A stretch of 64,000 bases of DNA from positions 28,378,501 to 28,442,500 of the forward strand of contig OY754470.1 in NCBI GenBank assembly GCA_963575645.1, read 5' to 3'. Positions 56,025-64,000 of the stretch are shown here, in pieces. Numbering within the stretch: position 1 is the stretch's first letter; each line of letters starts with the position of its first letter. The notes beneath the pieces are model-generated. The model made no database searches. It had not been told where the DNA came from and saw only the letters and a list, made by a program, of their open reading frames with translations. The DNA comes from Xanthostigma xanthostigma. Lineage: Eukaryota; Arthropoda; Insecta; Raphidioptera; Raphidiidae. The translations under genes and the position numbers were made by a program.

Positions 56025-56376
56025 TCTGTACTAATATATAAAGCTGAAGAGTTTGTTTGTTTGGTTGAACGCGCTAATCTCAGGAACTACTGGTTCGAAT
56101 TGAATTTTTTTTTTTAATAGCCCATTTATCGAGGTAGGTTATAGGCTATAATATATTATCACGCTACGACCAATAGGAGTGGAGCGCCAATGAAAAATGT
56201 TGCAAAATGTAATTCAAAATTTGTCCGTCCGACAAAAACTTTTGGACGGTAACTCCAATCCTCATGAAATTTGGACACAATATTCATCTCGGTAAAGTAA
56301 GATGAATGTGCGTAGGTACTCATATACCTCCCCCCATTCGTTATTTTGCACGGGTGAAACCGGGCGGGACCGCTAG
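56025..56376 (+). mobile_element. Non-autonomous Helitron (352 bp)
   Basis: It begins TCTGTACTAATATATAAAGC after an A and ends ACCGGGCGGGACCGCTAG before a T. It contains TTGAACGCGCTAATCTCAGG and AACTACTGGTTCGAATTG. An inverted copy is at 61549-61892 and a truncated one at 34020-34111. Confidence 0.85.
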
Positions 56377-57389
56377 TAAGAAATAAAGGGCCCTAAAGAA
56401 TATCTTGCCCGGATGGATAAACCTAGCGTTGGTCGTCATTGAGCATTGAGTTCGACGTTTGTTTTTCACATCTGGATTTTTTAAATATTTTTTTTAAGAT
56501 CTATTCAGTGTAATCCGTAGAAATCGACATAAAGTTTGGTTGTGATTTTACTTGAATTTTGCGTATTTGCTTTTCGAAACAACATGCGCTACCAGTCGCA
56601 TGTTTTTGATGTTCCTTCGATTAACGAGTCAAACACAAGCCTAATTTGTGTATTATCTGTCAAACTTTTTCAATATAATCCAAAATTTGGACTTAACATT
56701 TTGAATTGATGACTTTGAATACAATTTAATCTATTTACAATGATCCTGTAGTAATAAAGTACCTCCTTATGCGGAGCTGAATTTTTTCAACACTCAGTCC
56801 ACACTGAAAAGTTTAAACGTCATTAATCTTATTTAACCAAAAATTTGACATACATCACTTTATCTTATGACCACAGATGCTACCGCTGAAACTTCAGTGA
56901 AAGTAAATAACTAATTCGTATATCTGCACTATAAAGAAAATGCTACAGCTGGTTAAATTAACTGTGCTTAAATAAGTAGTGTTGAAAATTAATGACCACT
57001 TAAAATAACGACTCTGAAATAATTTGAACAAATTAAGTAAAGAATCGATATAGTCGCCCAGGCCAAGTAATTTTTTTTTTTGGTTTGGAAAAAAATTTGT
57101 AAATAATAATATTTGCCTTTTTTCACTTGTAAATAAATAATATTTCAGGTCTTTTAACTCCCATGTGAATTCATATTTTTTATGTAAAAGTTAAAAATCA
57201 ATTTTATACAAAAATCTCAAAAACTATTGGTTTTGCGTGAAAAACATTCTATAACAAATAAAAGTTACATCACTCACTTAAATTTTTAATTGTCTTTCAA
57301 TACAGTTTTTACGAAAAAAAAAATGAATTAAATAATATTACCTATACAAACAAGTGGACGTAGAAAGAAGACGAGCCCCCATAATTGTA
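56377..57389. other. Stretch without recognised feature
   Basis: Nothing coding recognised. Confidence 0.4.
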
Positions 57390-57745
57390 CCTAAATAAAA
57401 AAAATGTGAATGTTCGTTTGACCAAAATCTAAAATCTCCGAAAGGTCTTCACCGATTGCTTTGAAATTTTGCCACAACGTTTCCTTCAAATACGTGCGTG
57501 TTTTTATGTACCTATTATACAGATGTCACACTTGTGACAGGTGAAAACATGCCTTTTTTAAAAGCATCGCCATCTCTTGAACGTTAAACAATACACGGTA
57601 TACTAATAATTTTACAGTAATGGGAACGCCATCTGTTGAACGTAACAGCAACACACGCAATACTAAATATTGGTCATGCTAGGCAGCGTGCTTCATGACA
57701 GCTGGTGTCAATGTTCCCGATTTCATTAATAAATTGATTTTTTTA

Positions 57746-58382
57746 GATCCAGACGGGGATAGATTCTCACATGGACAATTATATGTTGCGTGTTCTAGAG
57801 TCGGCAAACCAGACAATCGCTATATACAGTATGGTTTTTAAAAACCGAAAACCCTTTTATTTCTTAGAGGAAGGGTTTTCGAAAAAAAAGTTTCGGACAA
57901 AAGTTACAGGGAATCAAGGGGAAAGAACAGTGGTGTAGTTTTTTTTCGTTTGGTAGAGGTGTCTACAAAATATCAAGGTCACCTACACTTTCTTAAATAC
58001 GACCCTGTATTTTTTATCTAGGATTATTGTTCTTTGGGTCAAAGAGATCAACTCTTGTACCAAACATTTTTGGATTTGATGCCATCGTGAACCGCTGTTT
58101 GATTCTCAATTCATCCCGTTTCCTATTTTAGTGGATTGTGTGAGTCGGAAAAACCCATGAAAAAAAAAGAAAGTGTAGGTGACCTTGATATATTGGAGAC
58201 ACCTCCACCAAACGAAAAAAAAACTACATCACTGTTCTTCCCCCTTGATTCCCTGTAACTTTTGTCCGAAACTTTTTTTTCGAAAGCCCTTCCTCTAAGA
58301 AATAAAAGGGTGTTCGGTTTTTAAAAAACCATACTGTATACACAGACAATATAAATATGGAACAACAAAAAATATTGTATAG
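57746..58382 (+). pseudogene. Helitron Rep/helicase, C-terminal fragment, interrupted
   Basis: The frame from 57746 reads DPDGDRFSHGQLYVACSR followed by VGKPDNRYI. This is helicase motif VI and the C-terminus of Pif1-like helicases in Helitron RepHel proteins (family form: F.HGQLYVA.SRV..P.N). The frame is cut at 57826 by the MITE. After it, at 58339, the reading continues YTDN and, one frame shifted, GTTKNIV and a stop, which fits the usual end (..TKN.VY). The rest of the ~1,400-residue protein (Rep and helicase motifs I-V) is absent, so this is a fossil of an autonomous Helitron that might have mobilised the short Helitrons of this window. Confidence 0.7.
57827..58336. mobile_element. Palindromic MITE (510 bp) with TA target duplication
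   Basis: The ends are CAGTATGGTTTTTAAAAACC and its complement. Arms of ~166 nt (57827-57992, 58169-58336) include TTATTTCTTAGAGGAAGGG and GGTCACCTACACTTTC. TA precedes the left end and follows the right end, and the reading frame of the helicase fragment resumes across it. The loop holds ATTGTGTGAGTCGGAAAAA, shared with the flank of the palindrome at 42305-42665. Confidence 0.8.
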
Positions 58383-58471
58383 TACCCACAAGCATTTTAA
58401 AATTAAACATATTATTTCTTTCTTAAACAAAACTGAGCCACAGCAATGTGAGGCCGGATACAGCGGGTTAA

Positions 58472-58979
58472 AAATATATGAAAAAAATCTTTGATATTTA
58501 ATTTGATGAATACAACTCTGGAGGAAAAACGGTAACATTTCTCCATACATATGTCATGATATATTTTGCGGTAAACATTAATGAAAAACAACAAGATGAT
58601 AATATGTTAGAAGAGAAAGCATTATCTGGAAAACAAAGCATAGAAAAAAATGTGTTCAGCGAAAGTTAAGCTGTAAATTTAGAAGCCGGCATTTACGATG
58701 CCTTCTTTCTCCTCTTTTCGCTTTCAGCGTTCGTTTTTGAACACATTAAACAAAAATCTCTGTTAGCAAAAAAATTAAACATAGATCTATATACTTTTTC
58801 AGTCTAAAAGTTTTCTTTTTTGTTGATATGAATTAAATTATATTGTTATATGCGTAAAATATTAAAAACTACCTGAAAACTTTATATTGTTCGGAAATTG
58901 TAGTCAGTGACTAAATAATTTCACAATAATAAGCAGTACAGATTTTCTATAGTTTTATTTATTAACCTACCTATACTTA
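58472..58979. other. Stretch without recognised feature
   Basis: Nothing noticed. Confidence 0.4.
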
Positions 58980-59655
58980 TAGTCCGGTCAAAATAGACAA
59001 AAGAATAGTGGTAGGTTTACAATAATTCGCATAGAGCTGAAAATTGGTACAGGTCTTATGTAGTACACTATTACAAATCCCCACCGATCCTACATCTGCT
59101 AAAAAAATTATTCAAGTTCAAAGGTTTCAAGTATCATATTTTTGCACTTGTCTCGTAAGCAGTAAATGTTATCTAAAAATAGGTCAGACAAAAGTTGTAG
59201 ATCATGCAATTGTCTACAAGCATTGTTCTTATACTTTTTTCCCTGCGAATCGCCATTCCTTTGAAATGCTGATTTCATACATCGAAAATACTAATATGCG
59301 TATAAATATTTAACGTTATATTTTTTGATAAATACGTTCAGTACGTGCATAGATATTTTAATCCCATATATCTTAAGAATAGTGATTCGTAGGAAAACAA
59401 TATATGAACAGTTTTTGTAAACAATTGCATGATCTACAACTTTTGTCTGACCTATTTTTAAATAACATTTACCGTTTACGAGAAAAGTACAAAAAACCGA
59501 TACTTTTAACCTTTAACCTTGAATACATTTTTAAGCAGATGTAGGATCGGTGGGGACTTTTGATATTTCATTTGTAATAGTGTACTTAAGACCTGTACCA
59601 ATTTTCAGCTCTATGCGAATTATAGTTAATTGAAATGTTTATTTTGACTGGACTA
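58980..59655. mobile_element. Large palindromic element (676 bp), 4 bp duplication
   Basis: Termini TAGTCCGGTCAAAATA and TATTTTGACTGGACTA are complementary, and arms of ~270 nt carry ATTCGCATAGAGCTGAAAAT, CCACCGATCCTACATCTGC and AGGTCAGACAAAAGTTGTAG in inverted order. CTTA flanks both ends (58976-58979 and 59656-59659). The 89-codon frame inside at 59044-59313 is part of the arm. The superfamily is undetermined; 4 bp duplications occur in Sola and Ginger elements among others. Confidence 0.75.
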
Positions 59656-60563
59656 CTTACACACTGCTGAAATGGCAAAATTGTTTCCAGTATACATAGT
59701 TGTTCCAAAACTTTGATTATGCCTTCATGGTAGATGCAACTGAGTTGTTTAAATAATGGTTTGTCCTTCACAGCCAGGTTATTGCCATAGACTTAAAATA
59801 GTAACAGGATTTAAAACACTATTCGATGGAATTAAAAACTAGAAACTGCAATAGCTCGTGCATTATGCAGCAACTATAGTTATACAAACTTTGTTACAGT
59901 CTGCTATAAGCGAACTGTTTTGAAAAGGGAACGAAACTTTTTGTATCGATTTTTTGAACATGCATCGACTTAGCATTATTTTGTAACAATACAAACGTTG
60001 ACATTGGTTGAAACGTTTTTCTGAGAGAGGGAGGGAGAAAGAGAGAGAGAGAGAGATTGTTTCATGAGTTACTATATATTCTGCATCAAATGCCCATTAT
60101 CAAAATCCAGATTTCTGGATTATAACCAAAGATTAGAGTCTTATGTCCATTTTTTTAAGAGAAACTTCTTATGCGGCGCTTCGACATTTAGAGAATAAAA
60201 TATAAAAAATGGTTGTTATAAAACAAAAAATGTGTCATGATAAATGTCAAAGTTTACCAAAAGCATGGTTATGTTTTTAAGGTTATTATATCAAAAAAGT
60301 AAATATAAGTTTTACTTATGTGTCCGACGATAATGCTTTTTTTCATTTTTAAAATATCAGAATAAATATCGGTAGTCAAAACAAACATAAAATGAATAAA
60401 GAACTGTCACCAGTCAGTAATATTATGGATTTCCATACTCCTTTAATATTATCATAATATAAACATTATAGTTTCATTTTGGGTTCATGTTTAGACCATG
60501 TACCGAAATGATCGTTTGGAAACCGTCCAGACACGATAAAAAATTCGGCTGGACCGCGTAGAG
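59656..60563. other. Unassigned stretch with a GA microsatellite
   Basis: A (GA)n/(GGGA)n tract lies at 60022-60056; nothing else was recognised. Confidence 0.4.
60022..60056. repeat. GA-rich microsatellite
   Basis: An imperfect GAGAGAGGGAGGG run continuing as pure GA. Confidence 0.9.
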
Positions 60564-60991
60564 CAGTGCTCCGCAACCGGTGTGCCGTGGCACACTGGTG
60601 TGCCGTGAACCGGATACAGGTGTGCCGCGGTCAAATTCAATGTATTTGACAATTTACAATTACATTTTGCAAAATTTGGAGAATTAATTTTTAATTTCTT
60701 AGTTATCACTCAAATAATTCTGGTATCATTAAAATGTAACTGAAATAAATTAGCACTATTTTTTCATTGTTTGAAAATTTTTATTTGTTGGTACATTGTT
60801 ACTAATTTTAATGAACAAAAAACACAGTGTGTAGAACGCACGTTTGGCGTCGTGTCGCCTCGGTCGATCTGAGTCGGTCGTCGCCTCAGTCGTGTAATTT
60901 GTGTATCAATTATATTTTAGCTTTTGGTGTGCCGCGGAAATCTAGCAAGAATTTTGGTGTGTCGTAGGTGAGAAAAGGTTGCGGAGCACTG
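60564..60991. mobile_element. hAT MITE (428 bp) with perfect 8 bp target duplication
   Basis: The TIRs are 15 bp and perfect (CAGTGCTCCGCAACC and its complement), flanked on both sides by GCGTAGAG (60556-60563 and 60992-60999). Inside each end are GGTGTGCCG-type words. The TIR and the 8 bp duplication are diagnostic of the hAT superfamily. No transposase remains. Perfect ends imply a fairly recent insertion. Confidence 0.92.
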
Positions 60992-61548
60992 GCGTAGAGG
61001 ACCGTTCGAAACGGTTAAAACACGTTTTATCTACTGCGCATGTGCGTGACGATAATATTACCGCTTTCAGAGAGGCTGGAACAAAATCATTAACTTAAGT
61101 TCAGTTGATCATTGTACTACAAAATGTAATTATTAGTCTCGGAAGTAATTAAATATTAGTGAGATAAAATGCAAAGTGGTTATTGCACTTTCATAGTAGA
61201 TACTAGATAAGTACTATACAATATGTTTAAAAATAATTCCGACGAATTAAAATTGTTTTTAATAAATGTACAATTACTAAAAACAATTTTAAACTTTTAT
61301 CTATTTCTTGTTCAATGCATGAAGAACTGCTGGCAACTTCGACCTGGTTGAAGATTTTAAGGCCATTAACACCTAGAATTCTTTGGACGTATTTTCAATT
61401 TATTATTTTTTTGACACGTTTACCAATTCTCGGATTATAACCTGGAAACTCTGAGTTTATAATAGCGCAGCCATGGAAATGCCGTGTTGCTGCACACTCA
61501 GCTACTCTGAATTTGAATTATTTTTTTTATAATATTTCTTATAAGAAT
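60992..61548. other. Stretch without recognised feature
   Basis: CCGTTCGAAACGG directly after the hAT element is a small palindrome; nothing else was noticed. Confidence 0.4.
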
Positions 61549-61892
61549 CTAACGGTCCCGCCCGGTTTCACCCGAGTGCAAAAGAACGAATGGGGGGAGG
61601 GACATGAGTACGCACATTCATCTTAGTTTACCGAGATGAATGTTGTGTCCAAAATTCATGATGATCGGAGTTACCGTTCAAAAGTTTTTGTCGGACGAAC
61701 ACATTTTGAGTTACATTTTGCAACATTTTTCATTGATGCTCCGGTCCTATTGGTCATAGCGTATAGCCTATAGCCTTCCTCAATAAATGGGCTATATAAC
61801 AAAAAAAATATTTTCAATTCGAACCAGTAGTTCCTGAGATTAGCGCGTTTAACCAAACAAACAAACTCTACAGCTTTATATATTAGTATAGA
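61549..61892 (-). mobile_element. Non-autonomous Helitron (344 bp)
   Basis: The minus strand begins TCTATACTAATATATAAAGC and ends AAACCGGGCGGGACCGTTAG, where CTAG has mutated to TTAG. It aligns over its whole length with 56025-56376. Confidence 0.8.
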
Positions 61893-62346
61893 TATAATTT
61901 AGTTGAGAACAATTACATAAGTTCGATGACTGATCGTTTTTTCGATGCGTTTGAAAAGATGTTTCCGGCGGACCCATGATTGTGAACAAAAGTTGTGTCC
62001 TCTGTCGCGCCATGAGTTTTGTCGATGTTATTTTTAAACATACTGTATATAAAACCTAATAATAATATGCAATGTACAGCCTTGCTGCCAAATGCAATCG
62101 TATGCTGAATATGTGAATACGATTGTGTGAGTTCTTCAGTTAACCAGGTTAATGAGAAAGTTAAATGAAATGACAAAGTTTGTTTATCGAAGTACTCTAT
62201 ACATAGCAGAGAGAGAGTATGTTTGAATAATGCATTGTAACTATACATTGATATGCTTCCGCGTGTTTGTTGATGCATATAATAAGATGTACAAATTTAA
62301 ATTTGACAATATATTTTATTTACAATATACATTATACATATGTATA
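61893..62346. other. Unassigned stretch
   Basis: The 121-codon minus frame at 61913-62278 is the longest open frame here; its translation (LSFHLTFSLTWL..., GAAGNIFSNASK-like) is not recognised, and no promoter or splice context supports it. Confidence 0.35.
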
Positions 62347-62657
62347 CAAGGTTAGTAGATTACAGAGGTTATCTCGTTCCATTGGAAATGGGGAAATGAC
62401 GTCATCCGGCGGACATGTCAATTGGTATTTTATGGAAACGGTTGTTGTTTATAAAATTGAATGTTAGTATTTAAAAAGTGTCAACGAAATCAAAAGACAG
62501 ATTTATTTATTATTGTTATTTGCAATAAATTGAGGTTCAAGGTAAGAGGTTTACGTAAACGACATTGTTATGGGTAAATATCCGCCAGCTGACGTTCCCG
62601 CGGGTACGCTAATTGGTCAGATGGAACGTGGCAGCCTTTGTAATCTACTTAACCTTG
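62347..62657. mobile_element. TIR element (311 bp), possible ATA duplication
   Basis: CAAGGTTAGTAGATTACAGAGG at the left, in two blocks, and its complement (CTTTGTAATCTACTTAACCTTG) at the right, followed inward by CGTTCCAT and complementary GACGTC/CGGCGGA-like words, give TIRs of ~70 bp. ATA flanks both ends, which would fit a 3 bp duplication (PIF/Harbinger or CACTA), but this is weak in AT-rich DNA. Confidence 0.6.
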
Positions 62658-63526
62658 ATACATATATATTAACATAAATTTAATCTTTGATATTTTTACG
62701 GCAGAGGATTATACAATTGTACTGACCAATAAATAGGTTATATTTTCATTTGTGCAGTAAAGAGCGAAATGTGCCAAGAATTATCTGAATTAATAGCAAT
62801 GCAATAGCCGCGGCACGTAAATCAGTTTGATGCAAAAAAAATATATTCTCAAGTTTTGGCACTTTTCCATTCTACATATTTTGTCAATAGAACCCTTGCA
62901 CCATGCGTGTTTTGAACAGGGCTTTACCGACAATGGGGCAAGCGGGGCGATGTCCCGGGGCCCCCGTCGAAAAGAGGCCCCAAAAAGCCTACCAAGCTCG
63001 TACATTTTTCCGATTTTATTCATGGTTCTCCGAAGAATTTATCTACCTTATAACGATCTACCATTTGAATATGTTTAATAGTTCCATCACGAATATAAAT
63101 CAAACAATCACGATGACTATCTTTTGTCATAATTTTGAACATAATAATAAGTAATGGCCTTTTTAAAACAGTTTTTAAATTCCTTCTTGCTTCGAGGTTC
63201 TAGTTACGGTCTTGGTTATGAAAATGCATTTCCTCAACAAGTTTGAATCTAAGTATGATCCAACAAAAACGAAATACGAATACAGAAGCCAGTGTCACAA
63301 CATTGAAAGATCTAAAAAGAGAACCACCGGGAGAGCCTTAGTTTGCTTTAACTAAATTTAGGACGGCTGTTTTCAATTTGAAGACCCAGTCAACACAAGG
63401 GTTAGCATCTCAAAGTATAATCAGTGTTTATTCAACACGCGTGAGTAATATATAATTTCGGGGCCCTGATAAATTCGGGAGAAATAATAAATTACTTCAT
63501 GTTGACGCGTAGAGTGCTAATAATGA
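62658..63526. other. Unassigned stretch with a GGGGCCCC-rich relic
   Basis: The part near 62915-62990 (GGCTTTACCGACAATGGGGC, GTCCCGGGGCCCC) resembles a common arthropod repeat; the frames over it (77-83 codons, both strands) are not credited. Confidence 0.35.
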
Positions 63527-63665
63527 GCCGAAACTGTACGATAATGGAGGTATTACTGCATAGTTTCTGGACCAATAGAAACGCGGTAGCCGGTAGCAAG
63601 CCGAAACTGTACGGTAATGAATTATTTACTGCGTAGTATCTGGACCAATAGGAACGCGGTAGCGA
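63527..63665 (+). repeat. Two 73 bp tandem units with CCAAT motifs
   Basis: Each unit contains GCCGAAACTGTACG.TAATG, ACTGC.TAGT.TCTGGACC, AATAG.AACGCGGTAGC. The repeats lie directly upstream of TATATATGAAA (63670-63680). Confidence 0.8.
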
Positions 63666-63830
63666 TTTGTATATATGAAAACAGCATCGAAATTCAGCGA
63701 AAGTCAGGGCCATCTTGTGTGCGTCGAGGGCGGTGGGTCCGTCAACCAATGAAGTGATTTATTATTTTTCCCTCTTTTATCTGGGCTCCGATTACATATT
63801 ACTCGTGCTAGTTAAATAAAGTATTATGTG
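63527..63830 (+). promoter_or_regulatory. Candidate promoter or degraded LTR
   Basis: Tandem CCAAT-bearing units, a TATATATGAAA box at 63670, TCAGCGAAAGTCAGG 25-40 bp further on, and AATAAAG at 63815 are laid out like the U3 and R regions of an LTR. No TG...CA boundaries with a target duplication could be fixed, so a host promoter cannot be excluded. Confidence 0.35.
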
Positions 63831-64000
63831 CGACCATTGATCGAAGGAGAATATTCCACTCGCGTGTTACCGCACTCGCTACGCTTGTACGGTAAATTTC
63901 ACGCTCATGGAATCTTTTCCTTTTCTCACTAGTCGCACAATATACTATTATTACTAAATTAAACTTAAAAAAGTCAATTGTAGATACCTATTCCGTGAAA

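Larger units (their letters stand above)
57390..58471 (+). mobile_element. Helitron relic, split by a MITE
   Basis: The 5' part (ATGTGAATGTTCGTTTGACC, then CACCGATTGCTTTGAAATTT and CACTTGTGACAGG) is the Helitron-type leader common in insects. Two CGCCATCT.TTGAACGT words follow, then a helicase fragment. After the MITE the ending GCAATGTGAGGCCGGATACAG resembles a mutated Helitron 3' hairpin region. Boundaries are approximate. Confidence 0.55.

Noticed and set aside
59044..59313. 89-codon plus frame
   Set aside because: It lies wholly in the left arm of a palindromic element.
61913..62278. 121-codon minus frame
   Set aside because: No recognised domain, unremarkable composition, no supporting signals.

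Overview
The window looks like AT-rich insect nuclear DNA, most probably from a lepidopteran or a close relative, and no intact host protein-coding gene, rRNA or functional tRNA could be supported in it. The insect reading rests on the repeat content: mariner-like transposases of insect type, 3' ends of CR1/Jockey-type LINEs, many short non-autonomous Helitrons, tRNA-derived SINEs, and at about 43417-43948 a repeat whose start (GGACAAGT.CGAGT) and end (GGTACGGAACCCTAAAAA) I know from moth and butterfly genomes. The species call is inference. Such a sequence is either intergenic or the inside of a very long intron. One site near 11825 (a pyrimidine tract, then TAG directly abutting GTGAGT) would fit a recursive-splice point in a long plus-strand intron.

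Layout. 1-8.3 kb: a MITE, a SINE, Helitron pieces, a LINE 3' end with poly(A), and a ~0.8 kb dispersed repeat (family R1) interrupted by a ~500 bp foldback (family R2). 8.3-15 kb: a second R1 copy, a GC-rich TIR element carrying a later foldback, then a complex tandem array of ~156 bp units at 12.0-14.1 kb with a (CA)n tract. 15-24 kb: Helitrons, a near-identical R2 copy, a slightly GC-richer stretch at 21.0-21.8 kb that is the only place I would look for a host exon, a LINE 3' end, and a deleted mariner with 120 bp TIRs. 24.1-25.7 kb: an inverted duplication whose left arm was hit by a retrotransposon (now a solo LTR with 4 bp target duplication) and by R2. 26-40 kb: foldbacks, a degraded hAT-like element, a Helitron with a nested LINE tail, a 250 bp direct-repeat pair, a deleted Tc1/mariner and a LINE 3' end. 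41-43 kb: an almost full-length but broken mariner-like transposase gene, then two long palindromes. 43-57 kb: the lepidopteran-type repeat, Helitrons and R1 copies. 57-62.7 kb: a Helitron helicase relic split by a 510 bp palindromic MITE with TA duplication, a 676 bp palindrome, a hAT MITE with perfect 8 bp duplication, a Helitron and a TIR element. The last 0.5 kb has a promoter-like tandem duplication with CCAAT and TATA motifs.

Nothing here works as a gene cluster. The interest lies in transposon archaeology: insertion order can be read from interrupted copies and paralogous empty sites, the density of long inverted repeats is high, and several foldbacks share a hammerhead-like CTGAAGA...GAAAC core of the sort known from Penelope-like elements. 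All coordinates and alignments were made by eye. Boundaries given without a target duplication are approximate.
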